From Lactifluus volemus (Eukaryota > Basidiomycota > Agaricomycetes > Russulales > Russulaceae): 64,000 bases of DNA. The stretch lies in NCBI GenBank assembly GCA_022376515.1, contig WTXI01000062.1, positions 62,001 to 126,000 of the forward strand, read 5' to 3'. Below, piece by piece: positions 34,031 through 45,503 of the stretch. A program made the position numbers and the translations under genes. Below the pieces are notes generated by a model that did no database searches, was not told the DNA's origin, and was given only the letters and a program-made list of their open reading frames with translations. How positions within the stretch are numbered: position 1 is the stretch's first letter; each line of letters starts with the position of its first letter.

Positions 34031-36955
34031 AGATTCTCGTGACGGTGCTCTTCCTTTCTCATAGAATGAAGCAGGCGAACGTACAAAATGAACACAGTTG
34101 TGGTCTAGTGAACTACGTAGGTACAAGTTCAACGAGTGAAGATGTAAATAACGTGGGTTCAAAAATGAGATGATAGGATGGGGGAGGGCATGAGGACCTC
34201 AAGAAAATGTGGTACGACACAAGAACAACCGAGACAAGGGTGCAAGCCAAGAATTCAGCAGTAATAAAACAAATCAGGACATGGCACAAGACGCAGGACG
34301 CATTCAGACACAGGAAAAGAAAAAAAGAGAGACTAAGAGGGAAGTCACAGAGGAATCCCTATTGAAAGGTCTAGAGGGCGGATGCGACCCAATTCCAACC
34401 AAGCTATCAAGTTCGCGGTGTAAAGAGGGGGTCATGGTAGATGTAGTGTCGTTCGACACAGGAATAGCAAAGGCCACAAATCCGGTGATATAAACCACAC
34501 TGAGGATGACGGTGAGAAGGAGAAAGGGGGACGAGACCCGGATGCCTGATGGGCAGGACAGCACATTTACTTCAATATGTTCTTCTGTTATAAGATCACC
34601 CGTTCCAAGTCTACACACACACCGTGACTTGGAGGTGGAGAGGGTAAGCATTGCAAGGGAAGCGGTAGGAGCGGCAATGCTGAGACACTAAAATCGCTGG
34701 GATAAGGCAGTGGTGCAGAGGGCGAGTGACTGCGGTGCCAGTGAGGAGGGCGAGAAAGGGGGAGTGATGACAAAGGCAATCGGCAACGAGTGTGGGCGGA
34801 TGACAGAAAGGGCCATGGCTCCAGACAGAGGAGGCGAAAGAAAGAGAGGCATCGAGGAGGGCTCGCAATGGCGGTGACAGATATGCGCCACAGTGGCGGA
34901 GGCGGAGGCGGAGGCGACAGTAGTTGACGCGACGTCGCCCCCCAACGGCACGTGCCGGTCACGGTACCATTATTTTCTATCAAACAGCGATATCGTTTTG
35001 TCGGCTATCACTCGAGGACTCGCCACCATTTCATTTTCGTTACCGCCTGTGACGACGGTCGACCATATCTCCCCTCAGGCACCTTGATTTTTACCTGTTC
35101 CCTGTTATTTAATTTTTTCAGCCTGGTGCCCGGCATGGCCAGTGGACTTGAGCTGGAATCAAAAACATCTGGTTTCCTAGCCCCATTCATTCTCGCAATG
35201 TTCAACGCTGTGACGGACAGCGTTGCACGACTAGAGAACTAGAGATGTTATTAAGGAAACGCCACCCTCAATTCTCTCTTCTTCGGGTCTCGCGTTCGCG
35301 TCCGTCACTTGTTGCAACTTCTAATAAACTGCCCCTGACCCTCTGATTTATCGGGGAGATTTATGTCATTTCCTTAAGTAGAGGCCGTCGTTGTCACAGC
35401 TCTTGTTAACATGCGTTGGGCTCGTGTTGCTCTGTGGCGGGACTGGGGATAGTGTCATCCCACACCGGCAAGATTGAACCTGTGTACTCCACACATAAAA
35501 ACTCGAGTTGCTTCCGATGACCTTCTTCATCCTCTTCTTCGTTCACTTCCTCCTCTTTCATAGGTGTGCATAGTACTTTCACTTATTGTCACCATCGCCC
35601 TTCTAACTTGATATTCCCCCAGGTGTTTGTTTGGGTAGCCAGGTCGCAACCCTCGATCACTTTTCCTTCAACCTTGAAGCACACCCAACAGCCTGAGGCC
35701 GGACCTCCCTGATTTCTTAACACGACTATCATATCACTCCCCCTTGACGAAAATGTTGTTCTTCAAATTCGGGATTGCTCTTCTCGCTCCTCTCGCCTCG
35801 TTGGCTGTGCCAGTCCGGTCTGGTAGCCAGAGCAGGCCACAGAACGTCATCGCCATCTCCGGTCAAACCATGCCTCTCCCACCGACGACCCGGATCGACT
35901 TGCCCTCTTCCGCATCCCACTACAGGCGTCAGATCGGTGGCAGCCTCTCGTTTGTGACGAACCCGGACCCGACTGACGTGGGCTTGTTCGCTGACGTCAT
36001 CTCGTTGGTGCCGGCCCCGACCGGCCTGACCTCCGAGCCGCTGAACGCGCTGAACCCTGGCCCGTGCGACACGGGACAGGTACCTTTCTGCTGACTCCGC
36101 ACACCACATCGAGGCTTCAGAATGTTGATCTAGAATAGTCTGCACCCTTTAATTATTATAGTTCAAGTACCTGTTTTACCGCCCAGCTGCATAGCCAGCC
36201 TTACAGCATGTATTAGTAGACACTTTCAGTTCGGATGTAAAGACAAAAATCAAAAACTAAAACGCGCATTCATGCCTAGTATGGTCTCCTTTAGGTGCTC
36301 GTGCACGCTCTTTCAAGAAAGAGAAATTAAGACATTTGGAAACCGCACGAGGCGCAACACGCCAACAGAAATGAAGGCAAGAAGCATGAAGCACGGAGCT
36401 GTAACTCAGACACGGAAGGGAATGCTGAGGGATTACGACGACGCGGGGAGAAGGCTGGCGGTCGGGGACGGGGCCCAGCGTGAAAGGGGACCCAAGGACG
36501 GGACAGCCAGCGTTGACGGCACCCTGAGGGCCCACTGGCGTGGATAACGATCGCTCACCGTTGGGGGCGACCGCTCACAGCCGTCTACTACGATACCCTT
36601 TTCAGTTTCGCACCAAAACCTTTTTCTACTTAGTATATTTAGTTCACTCGAGCACATGGCAGTGATGGCACTACTCTGCCCCATGTATGCCAAGACCGAG
36701 CGGCTGTTCTGGGACATAGATACTTTAGGACAGTAGCACACATTCCTAAAATACCAGAGAAAAGACTGAAGACGCAGTGAAGCGTCGCCCATTCGTTTTG
36801 TCCTCTCGCATGTGGTCCCTCCCGCTGGTGCGTAGCCTGAGCATGGAGTTGAGCCCGATTCGGAAGCTTAAAATTGGTCGTAGCCGATGTACTTAGTGCG
36901 GGACGGGTCAGAGTATGACTTGTGGCACACCGGTGATCTCGGATCATTGTTGAGA
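34031..36955 (+). repeat. Tandem repeat unit 2 with secreted-protein gene
   Basis: Direct repeat of 31191-34030 with high identity throughout. The 3' boundary is at tgttgaga (about 36955), after which the sequence matches the region after the older partial unit (30866 on). An 11-bp deletion relative to unit 1 near 35430 and many single changes show that the copies are not brand new. Confidence 0.8.
35753..36094 (+). CDS. Small secreted protein, tandem copy 2
   Basis: 113-residue twin of the gene at 32845. The signal peptide, the RRQ site and the middle are almost unchanged; one difference before residue 95 is Tyr to Ser after VPVR. The end is rewritten: SEPLNALNPGPCDTGQVPFC, with a three-residue insertion and most of the last ten positions different. 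The ending CDTGQVPFC is closer to a hydrophobin first Cys motif than the copy 1 ending. A gt at the GQ codons (gacaggtacc) could act as a donor, in which case the tail would be different; a 3' acceptor ttcag exists at about 36120. Secretion is well supported; function is unknown. Confidence 0.7.
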   Translation: MLFFKFGIALLAPLASLAVPVRSGSQSRPQNVIAISGQTMPLPPTTRIDLPSSASHYRRQIGGSLSFVTNPDPTDVGLFADVISLVPAPTGLTSEPLNALNPGPCDTGQVPFC

Positions 36956-37578
36956 TCCCGAGGATGGTAAGGTGAGAGTAGTAGGCGAAGAAGGAGCAGA
37001 ACAAGGCAAAAAGAAAAAGCGTGATTCCAATTATGTTGGGGATATGAGGCTTTCCCGTTCGGACCTACCGGCACAGCGGTATGCACATTACCACAAGCCA
37101 AGGTGAGCCACGAACGTTCGTGAAAGGGGAAGGTAAAGTGGTAAATTAGTCGTGGCCGAAGACATCAGATACAGCACCTGTTCGGGGATGCGTGCATTTC
37201 GAGAGGAATCCGAGTCCGCTTCAAGTTAGCAAGGCACATTTTGTTATGTAAGCATGACAGCTAGCATGTTGATCCCATGGTTCCACTATCGGTTAACGAA
37301 ATCCTGTTTGATACAGAAAGACATCATCTAACTGGGCGTAAATTGTTGTAGAGAGACTTGTCACCAAATGCGGAGTCCCAACTTTTGGCAACATAACCAT
37401 CGCGAGCAAAATGCATGGACTCGGAATGCTTGCCCCGGGCATCATGCCTGATGGGAGTGGATCGCGTGACAGACATGTACCTCGTTCCATTCATTAACGA
37501 TCGAGTAAATTCGGGAGATGGCCTACTTATAGTCATCTTGGCCACAATATCCCTTCCTTCAACCTCCCTCCGCCTACC
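36956..37578. other. Spacer and P450 promoter region
   Basis: The first 75 bp continue the homology with 30866-30960. The rest is unique and leads into the P450 promoter, with a pyrimidine-rich leader (ccttccttcaacctccctcc) before the start. No gene is visible. Confidence 0.4.
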
Positions 37579-39760
37579 ATGGGTTCTTTGATTAGTTCTC
37601 TAGCAGCAGGACTTGTGTTGGTGATTTCTTTGCATATCACGTACTCCCACATCCAGGAAAGGAGGCGCAACCCATCTGGATTGCCCTATCCTCCAGGCCC
37701 CAAGGGTTATCCTATAATAGGAAATCTATTTGACCTACCCAGTGCCTTTATCTACAAACGCTTCCGGGAGTTAAGTCGCGAGCTCAGTACGCTTCCCCGT
37801 CTTTTCGCTCCCCCGCCCCTCCCCTTAATTCTGATCGACCGCCGTGTACAGATTCTGACATCATTCACCTGCAAGTTTTTGGTTTCCACCTTATCGCGTG
37901 CAACAGCAAAGGTGTTGCAGATGACCTACTCGACAAGCGGTCAGCTATCTACTCGGACAGGTAAAGTCGCGTCAGCTCTCTCCTGAATAATTTCCTCTAC
38001 TCAAGTTTCCGCGGATCAGACCACGGATGCCAATGATGGTCGAACTGCAAGTAGACTTTTTTTTTGTGGTACAATCTCTCTCTCTCATGAGACGTTGACA
38101 GCATGGGCTTCGGTTGGTCACTCGGCTTCACGCCGTACAACGAATGGTGGAAAAACTCCCGTCGCTTGTTTCACAAGCACTTCCAGCCCTCAGCGGTTCC
38201 TCAATTTCGCCCCAAAAAGGTTAAGGCCACGTACGGGTTCCTGCGTAAACTCCTCGATTCTCCGGAGCGCTTTCACGAGCACATGCAGCTGTAAGTCCGT
38301 GCTGTCGGTTTTATCTGGACAAGGACAAGGCACATAATAGCATTCGACGATTAGGATGGCTGGTAGCACAATATTGGACATTGCATATGGGCTTGATATC
38401 CGTACCTCGGACGACCCTTACCTCAAGCGCGCGGAAGAATGCTTGAAAATCATAGACAAGGCTGGAAACCCCGGTTCGTTCCTTGTGGACATCATACCTG
38501 CATGCACGTTATCTCCATGTTTTTTATTTGCCACCCTGTGTTCTTGAACTTGAATTAGTGAAATACGTACCCGAGTGGATGCCAGGGGCGTCGTTCAAGC
38601 GTAAAGCACGCGAATGGCGCGGCGTTGCAGAGCGGTTCTACACGATTCCTTTTGAATATGTCAAGGAATCGATGAGGGAAGGAACGGTCAGATCATCTTT
38701 CTCGTCCCTCGCGTTGCGCGATATTTCCGAAAAGGATAACCGCGATTATCAAGAAGAGCTCATCAAGAGCCTTGGAGGGACTATGTATACAGGTTCGCGC
38801 TTTCTCTCTTGTTAAAAGGTCATCACACTCAAACTTACGTTGTGGTCTGAAGCTGGTGCCGATACGGTGCGGTTTCAGCACGTACATATGCGAGTAAAGC
38901 TAATATGAGATCATGTTTCAGACCGTATCAATCTTGTTGACTTTTTTCCTTGCCATGTTGATGAACCCAGAAGCTCAAGCGAAGGCACAGGAAGAGATCG
39001 ATCGTGTAGTCGGCACGGATCGCTTGCCGACGTTCGATGATGAAGCAAACCTCCCCTACGTGTCCGCACTGTCCAGAGAGATCTTCCGCTGGCAACAAGT
39101 CGCACCGTTCGGTATGAAGCTCAAAAAATGACTCTCTGCGCTCATAAATTCAAACTCACTTCCATTTTTACGGTCCCCAGCGATTCCCCATCGTTTAATG
39201 GAAGACGACGTTTACAATGGTTATTTCCTTCCAAAGGACTCGATCATTCTCGGGAACGCTTGGTAGGCACTGTCGGCGTTTGAACACTGCTGGTGAAATG
39301 ATGATGATACTGAAAAAAAAAATGTTTTTCTCAAAGGGCAATTTTGCATGATGAGAGGCTCTTCCCTGATCCCTTCACCTTCAAACCTGAGCGTTTCACC
39401 GATCCTGATTTAGACCCGCGCGTCTATGCGGCCGTCGATTACGCTTTCGGTTTCGGAAGGCGTGTTTGCCCTGGACGTTGGATGGCTTACTCCTTCATCT
39501 GGATCGTAGTTGCGAGCGTGCTATCTACCTTCCGCATCGAGAAGGCCGAGCGCGATGGTCGCGTCATTGAACCCACAGGCGCATTTACACCTGGCATCCT
39601 TGCGTGCGTAGTAGAGCCCTTCATCTCGAAAAACCCGAATCCTGAAACTGAATCTCTTCCTAATCATTGCAGGAGTCCTGAAAAGTTCGAGTGTACCATC
39701 AAGCCACGGTCAAAGGATGCCGAAGCACTCGTCCGTGCAACTGCCACTGCCGCTACATGA
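37579..39760 (+). CDS. Cytochrome P450 monooxygenase (OrdA-like)
   Basis: A multi-exon gene starting at ctaccATGg 37579. It begins with a membrane anchor (LAAGLVLVISLHITYSHI) and the proline hinge LPYPPGPKGYPIIGNL. Exon joins 37786/37852 and 37960/38032 restore RELNSDIIHLQVFGFH and YSDRPRMPMMVEL. Helix C gives WWKNSRRLFHKHF; the I-helix gives AGADT, split by introns near 38880; the K-helix ExxR is EIFR (39080). The haem loop is FGFGRRVCPGRW near 39450. It ends at TGA 39758. The protein is a microsomal haem-thiolate oxygenase; many basidiomycete relatives act on aromatic or terpenoid substrates. The join at 38050/38102 does not keep frame with standard GT..AG sites. There is also no clean junction near 38510, so one small indel or a non-standard intron is likely. 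Confidence 0.85.
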
Positions 39761-40544
39761 ATCGGTTCGCAAGCGCTACATGGAAATATCCCCATGCTTT
39801 CCAACTATTTGCACTTCTCTTTCAATTCACGCATTCATCATCATGATGTGTGGTGTATATTTACGTTATAGAATGGAAGAAAAATAGCACATACCAAGGA
39901 TGTCGAGCATGATTTACATTCGGGCTCTAACCCGAGTCTCAAGTTGCCAGCAGGAAGGTATATTGCCTCTGTCGGTTCGGACCCGAATTCGGAGAAAGAT
40001 GCGATAACATCCACCCTAAGATCCCAACATACTTGAGGGGACGGGAGGGAACCTTATCGCGTTTAACAGGTGCGACATGTATCATGAATCCGACGTTACG
40101 GAAGCCCTACATGTTTCATTGAGAGCGAACAGAAGATGCCATTTTGACAACGCTTCCACAACAGTACAGTACATGTTCGGACGATTGTTTGGCTTCGTGC
40201 CAGGTTGATGCAAACACTCTTTGCTGAATTAGCGCCAGCCAAGACAATGGAGTTGGTGTGGGTGGGAGCCTAGTCACGAACTAGCTACGAGCACCACGCA
40301 CAACATCGTGTAACCGAACTGTACAGTGTGATACAACTCTACAATGCGGTTACACGATGCAGTATCCACCTTTCGACGGGAAAAACAACCTCGCAAGAAC
40401 AACCACGATAACAGTGACATTAACAGACTAGACAGTGTTCCCGATCATCAGGTCCAGCAGACAAAACAGCCTTAGAAAGAGGGCGGTAGGACCTGACAAG
40501 CGTGGCGGAAGAAAATCCAGGGATCGCCCGGCGAAGGTGGGCGT
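39761..40544. other. Convergent spacer after P450 and ECM11-like gene
   Basis: It contains the 3' ends of two convergent genes. No gene was seen in the 784 bp; the sequence is unremarkable. Confidence 0.5.
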
Positions 40545-42097
40545 TCAAAAGCCGATTGCATCGCTTCCATTCGATTCGAATCCTCCACCGATACGCCCGC
40601 TGTCACGCACGAGTGTCTGGCTAGCATCGCGCAAGTCGTTTCCACGTTGTTCTAGAGCAGAATGTTCGTCCGCGAGTCTGCTTTGCAAAGACTTGTACAG
40701 ATTCACTTTAGAGCTGAGGCCCATTGCGGGGGAGAGTGTGCAAAGCATCAACGTAACAAGCTTACAGAGATGGGTACCATTAGAAATTGAGCACGTACCT
40801 CATGTGTTCCTTGATCTATGAAAAAGGAATTGGGAAAGCGATTGGGAACACCACGCATAGAGATAGGTAGGAGCAGAACATAAAACTTACGAGGTCTATT
40901 ATTTCTGTGAATTTGGTCATGATCTCAGTTCCGCCGGCCAGCCATTCTTCCATTGTCGCTTTGGACCAGCGCTCGCTCCCTTGTTCATATAGCTCTGCAT
41001 AACGCCCAAGATCAGCCTCTGAAAACTCTAGACCGGGCAAATCTCCTATGGCCGCTGTAGGGTGAGGTATGTTGGGGGGAAGAATGAAGGTTTGCGTCCC
41101 TCCAGCTGACGCATTTTCGAGCATGGTCGGTCGAGGAAGAGTGCCATGCGAACGGGAAGGGCTCCGACGAACACATGGACGCTTGGAAATATCGCGCGAT
41201 CGACTATTTTGTCGCGTTAAAACAACGCCCTCATCGTCATCGGGAGAAGACGGTCGGATGCGCTTGTACATCTCGCTACCGGCGGTAGGGCGAGTAGTAG
41301 GGACATTGTTTCGCTTCGTGGAGGCGATTTGATCTCCCTCGTGATCGTTTTGTTCGGACACGGAGGAGTAATAGCCACTATCATCAACGCTACTAGCGAC
41401 GCTGTCAAAGGAAAATTGACCGCCTCCAAAGAATGTCTGATGATGGGCTAAGGTACGACGAGTTTGGGCACCGCCGACCTCATCTTGAGGGCGACAAGAC
41501 ACTGGACGAAATAGATTCGAGACGCCGGCAGCATCAGGAGCAGTAGACGTAGAAGAAGAACGCGTATTGATTTCTCCAGGACCAGGACCCCCCGAAGCGG
41601 TGGCCCCAGCTTCGTCGGCGTTGTTCGCAAATGGAAGCAAAGGTGTTTTGAAAACTTGCGCTGGGAATACCATGGTAGGATCCTGAGGCGTTGTTACAAC
41701 AGGTGGGGTGAATGGGCGAGGCGCATATATGCGTGTTGTTGCGGAGTTTTTGACAGTCGAACGTGAGGCAGGTAAGACACCGCCACTGTTGTTCCCTTGA
41801 GCAGCGTCTGAAGGATCCACTGCGGTGCCAAAGCTTCCAGTCCGTGGCACAAATTTCTTGAATCCCGAGATATTGAGGGGCCGAGTAGCTCCCTAATCGA
41901 CCCAAGTCAGCCTGATCGTCGACGACGAAGCGTTTGGATAGTTCAAGTTGATACTTAACCACAAGCTCAGGATTACTCTCGGAGGCGGTCGACGAATTGG
42001 TCGAACCAGTTTTGCCTGAGTTGACAGTTACATCATCTCCAGTGTTTATGGCTCTCGAAGCTGGACGAGAAGGAAGAAAGGGTTGCCTCGCGCTCAT
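40545..42097 (-). CDS. Ecm11-like coiled-coil protein
   Basis: Minus-strand gene starting at 42097 (MSARQPFLPSRPASRA). Exon 1 seems to join from NPELV through an intron (donor gttaagt, branch-like gctgac, acceptor gattag) to GATRPLNISGFKKFVPRTGS. Most of the protein is disordered and rich in Ser, Pro and Arg. The C-terminal part, split over small exons, reads DLGRYAELYEQGSERWSKAT, then WLAGGTEIMTKFTEIIDL, IKEHM, and SSKVNLYKSLQSRLADEHSA with ALEQRGNDL. This layout (a Trp-containing helix followed by a coiled coil) fits the Ecm11 C-terminal domain. In yeast Ecm11 is a synaptonemal-complex protein. Assignment rests on pattern only, so a different coiled-coil family is possible. It lies 112 bp downstream of the ATM1-like gene on the same strand. 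Confidence 0.6.
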
Positions 42098-42209
42098 GGG
42101 TGTAGGTCAAGTTTGTTGCGTTTTTTTACAAAGTTCGCGCCCGCGAGTCCCTTTTTTTTTTTTTTGGCGGCCCGACTCCGCCTCATATTCGGGGGAAAGC
42201 TAAATTACA

Positions 42210-44946
42210 CTATTCTACAACTGCCGGAGAATAATCAGCAAAATTATCTGCAGCCTGCTCCTGCCACATGGAATAGTAGAGACCACCAGCCCGTATGAGT
42301 TCCTCATGAGTTCCCTGCTCAACGACGGCGCCCTCCTTGAGTACAATAATCAAATCTGATTCAAAGAAGACATCAAAATTGCGCCAAAATGGGGACGTGG
42401 GGTTAGAACTCACCAGCCTCGACGACCGTCCGTAGACGATGTGCGATGAAGATGCTCGTGCGTGCACGGTCAAGCAGAGTCGCGTTAATGTTCTTCATAA
42501 GTTCCGACTCTGTCTGCGCATCCAAAGCAGAGGTCTACACAGCACTGCGTATGAGTAACCCACGCGACTCGGCGCAATTCCACACTTACCGCCTCATCGA
42601 AGAACAAAATCGGCGGATCTTTCAGTAGGGCACGGGCTACTGCAAGCCGCTGTTTTTCGCCCCCAGACACCATCAACCCGCGCTCGCCGACAGTCGTCGC
42701 GTACCCGTCAGGGAGCTTCATGACCGTCTCGTGCACCTGTGCTTTTTTCATCGCTGTGATAACCTCTTCGTCGCTCGCGTCCAGCCGACCATAACGCACA
42801 TTATGCAGGATATCGGCATGGAATAACGGTGTATCTTGTGGGACAACACCAACTGCGGAACGCAGCGATGCGAGCTGAATTCGTGATATATCCTGACCAT
42901 CGACGAGGATACGCCCCGCGGACGGTTCATAGAAGCGGTATAGAAGACGGAAGACGGTCGACTTGCCGCAGCCCGAGGGCCCCACGATTGCTACCTTCTT
43001 TCCGGCGGGGATCGTAAATGAAAGGTCGCGGAAGATCGGACGGGATGGATGATATCCAAACGCGACGTTCTCAAAAGATATCTTCCCTCCGAGTAGGGCA
43101 AGAGGCTTTGCATCCTGTGGGTCCTGTGGTGTGAATTCAAGTCAAGTGACTGTACAATCTACCGAAAGAGCTTTGAGAAAACCTTGGCAGGTGTATGCTC
43201 CGCTTGGAGATTGAAGAGAACCTCCATATCTAGCAGGCTCTGCCTGACCTCGCGGTAAATAGTGCCGAGAAAGTTTAGCGGCATAGCCAGCTGGAACACG
43301 AGTTGGTTGACCATGACCAGGTCACCAACAGTCATCGTCCCTACACGGGATCATATGAGGCAAGAATTTATAGCGCGTCGTCCCAAAACGGACCATCAAT
43401 GACTCCCTGAGCTGCGAGGTACATGATTCCCGTCAACGCAGATGAAAAGATGACGTTCTGGCCAGAATTGAGGAACGCGAGTGATGTGGCAATTTTGACA
43501 GACGCCTTTTCATACGCGCACAAATGTTTATCATATTGCTTTATCTCGTACTGCTCATTGTTGAAGTTCTATATGCATGATGACGATCAGTCTCGGCGGG
43601 TCATATGGTAGTATTTGTGCGGACCTTGACAGCTTCATAATTAAGCAGAGAGTCAACGGCGACAGTGGCAGCCTTGTTGTCTGCTGAATTTGCTTCGCGG
43701 CGAAACCGCGTTCTGGGTACGATGAGTCCCACAACAAGAAGTAAACGACACCGACTCACCGCCATGCCGTGGTACGGACAGTAAACCACGTATATGTGGC
43801 CATGGTCGCGAGTGTAATTGCCGCATAGTCCCAACCAAACTTATACGTCTAACACGCACAAAACATCAATACTCGCATCTTGAATGAAAATCTCGCCGAC
43901 GCACCAAAATTCCACAAACGAGAGATATTTCAAGCGCTGTCGGTACCACGCGGAACAATATTGCCTGCAATATGAACGTGACACCTCTGTGATTGTATTC
44001 ATCAAAAAAAGAGCTAACTCAGGCCCCGCAAAGACGAAGGGCAAAAAAAAGACGGACTTGGTACCGCGGTCTATGGCACGCGTGAGTCCTCCGGTCTGCC
44101 GAGAGAGATGGAACTTGAGGTCGAGGTTGAGAAGATGTTCGAACGTCTGGCGCGCGACGGTGCGCACCGCGCGTTGACCGACGTTTGCGAATACGGCGTT
44201 CAGCAACTCGCCAAACATGGTCGCGCCTATACGTGCTGCACCATCTGCCGTCCCAAAAAATAACAAACACATTTTTTAAGTTGTTGTAAACAATGTCGTA
44301 GAATCAATTTGAGACGTACAAGCGAGAACGACCGAGCCGCAGATGACCCAGACGGTCGAGTGTGCATCGAGTGGGATATTGAGCGTATCGATGACTTCTT
44401 TGAAAAATAACGGGACTTGCACGTTCAAGAGCTAGTGCAGCGAAAAAAAAAAACAGAATTTGAATTGATGGATTGAACATGTTTGGGCAGAGAAAGAGGA
44501 CGAACTTTGCCACAGACGAGCAGCCCGACACCCAAAACGACCCGTCCTCTCGTCGCCCAATCATCCTTGGGCCATATGTGAACCGCGAGTCTACGTACGA
44601 TAGCCCAATCGCGTCTGCGCTGTTCCGCATTGGAGATGACAACCGTTTTCGAAACTGCCGACGACGCGTCCTTCGAATTAGGGGTAAGCTGCTGCTCCGA
44701 GCTCTTCTTCTTCTCCTGTTGTTGTGCGAGCTGATTGAATGCGCGTCGGTGAAGGGACGATGCTAATAGTCGACGACGCGCTTCAAGGTAAGGAGGGTAC
44801 TCCGCCGCTCTAGTCGGTAACGGAGATGGTCGGACCGTGACTTGTCGCCAAAACCCGCGTTCAGTTGATGGCGAATGAGAAAACGGGAAACAGACGCGTG
44901 GTACTCGAACATGGTGGAGAGACCTGGCCCTCCGAAGGACATTCAT
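42210..44946 (-). CDS. ATM1: Mitochondrial ABC half-transporter (Atm1-like)
   Basis: Minus-strand gene with about eight introns. Atm1 exports a glutathione-linked sulfur compound from mitochondria for cytosolic Fe-S assembly. The N-terminus [20 protein letters not shown] is rich in Arg and Ser and lacks acidic residues, as in a mitochondrial presequence. A conserved pre-membrane stretch [20 protein letters not shown] follows. The first membrane domain includes [20 protein letters not shown] and [20 protein letters not shown], both typical of the Atm1/HMT1 group. The ATPase has Walker [10 protein letters not shown] (42975), Q-loop VVPQD, signature VSGGEKQR (42660), Walker [10 protein letters not shown] and the H-loop IAHRL (42440). 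It ends [18 protein letters not shown]. The start is ATG 44946; an upstream in-frame GTG is not needed. Confidence 0.9.
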
Positions 44947-45503
44947 CACTGTGGTCCACAGAGGGGGGCTTGCTCCACGTGCTCAGCGCGCTCATCGTAG
45001 AGACATGATGCCTGCGGGGCGGGCCGCGTCGATGGTAAACTCGTTTGCAGTGACCTAATAATAAACTGCAAGGCTAATGTTACATCAAAATCTACGAGGC
45101 GTTGTTACAATTATGCCAATGTGATCACGAGTGAACAACGCGAGAATCCACCTTCTAACCGAGCAAGAAAATTATAGCGAATTTTATAGTAAAGAGATGA
45201 AACCGACGAAATGTAAAAAAATTTTGAGGAAAAGCAGGGCGAGGTCACACCCGATCGTCCCCACCAGGGATCGTAGTTGCACCTACGGTCGTGTCTCCAA
45301 TAGGGCCCGCACCGTCCGCTTCCTCTTCCGCGTCGGCGGCAGTACCCGCAGCTTCATCGACGACCGCACGAAGCGAGCGACCCTCGGGCGCCTTTTCTTG
45401 TTGTCGCTGGCTCGGGCGATGGGATGTGACCGCACTGCCCTCCGGCGACGGCGTGGCCCGTATTTGTTTATCGTTCTGTCCAAGCACGGGTCAGTATTGA
45501 CAC
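44947..45503. other. Promoter side of ATM1 and 3' side of SLM1-like gene
   Basis: The left part is the upstream region of the ATM1-like gene. From 45245 to 45487 a minus-strand frame (QNDKQIRATPSPEGSAVTSH, then EEEADGAGP) could be a last exon of the SLM1-like gene. Its join to that gene does not keep frame with the obvious gtacgt donor, so I leave it outside. Confidence 0.4.

Noticed and set aside
40816..42097. Single long minus-strand frame running on to YLSLCVVFPIAFPIPFS
   Set aside because: The hydrophobic end is translated intron. A gtaagt donor follows EIIDL, and downstream exons continue the coiled coil.
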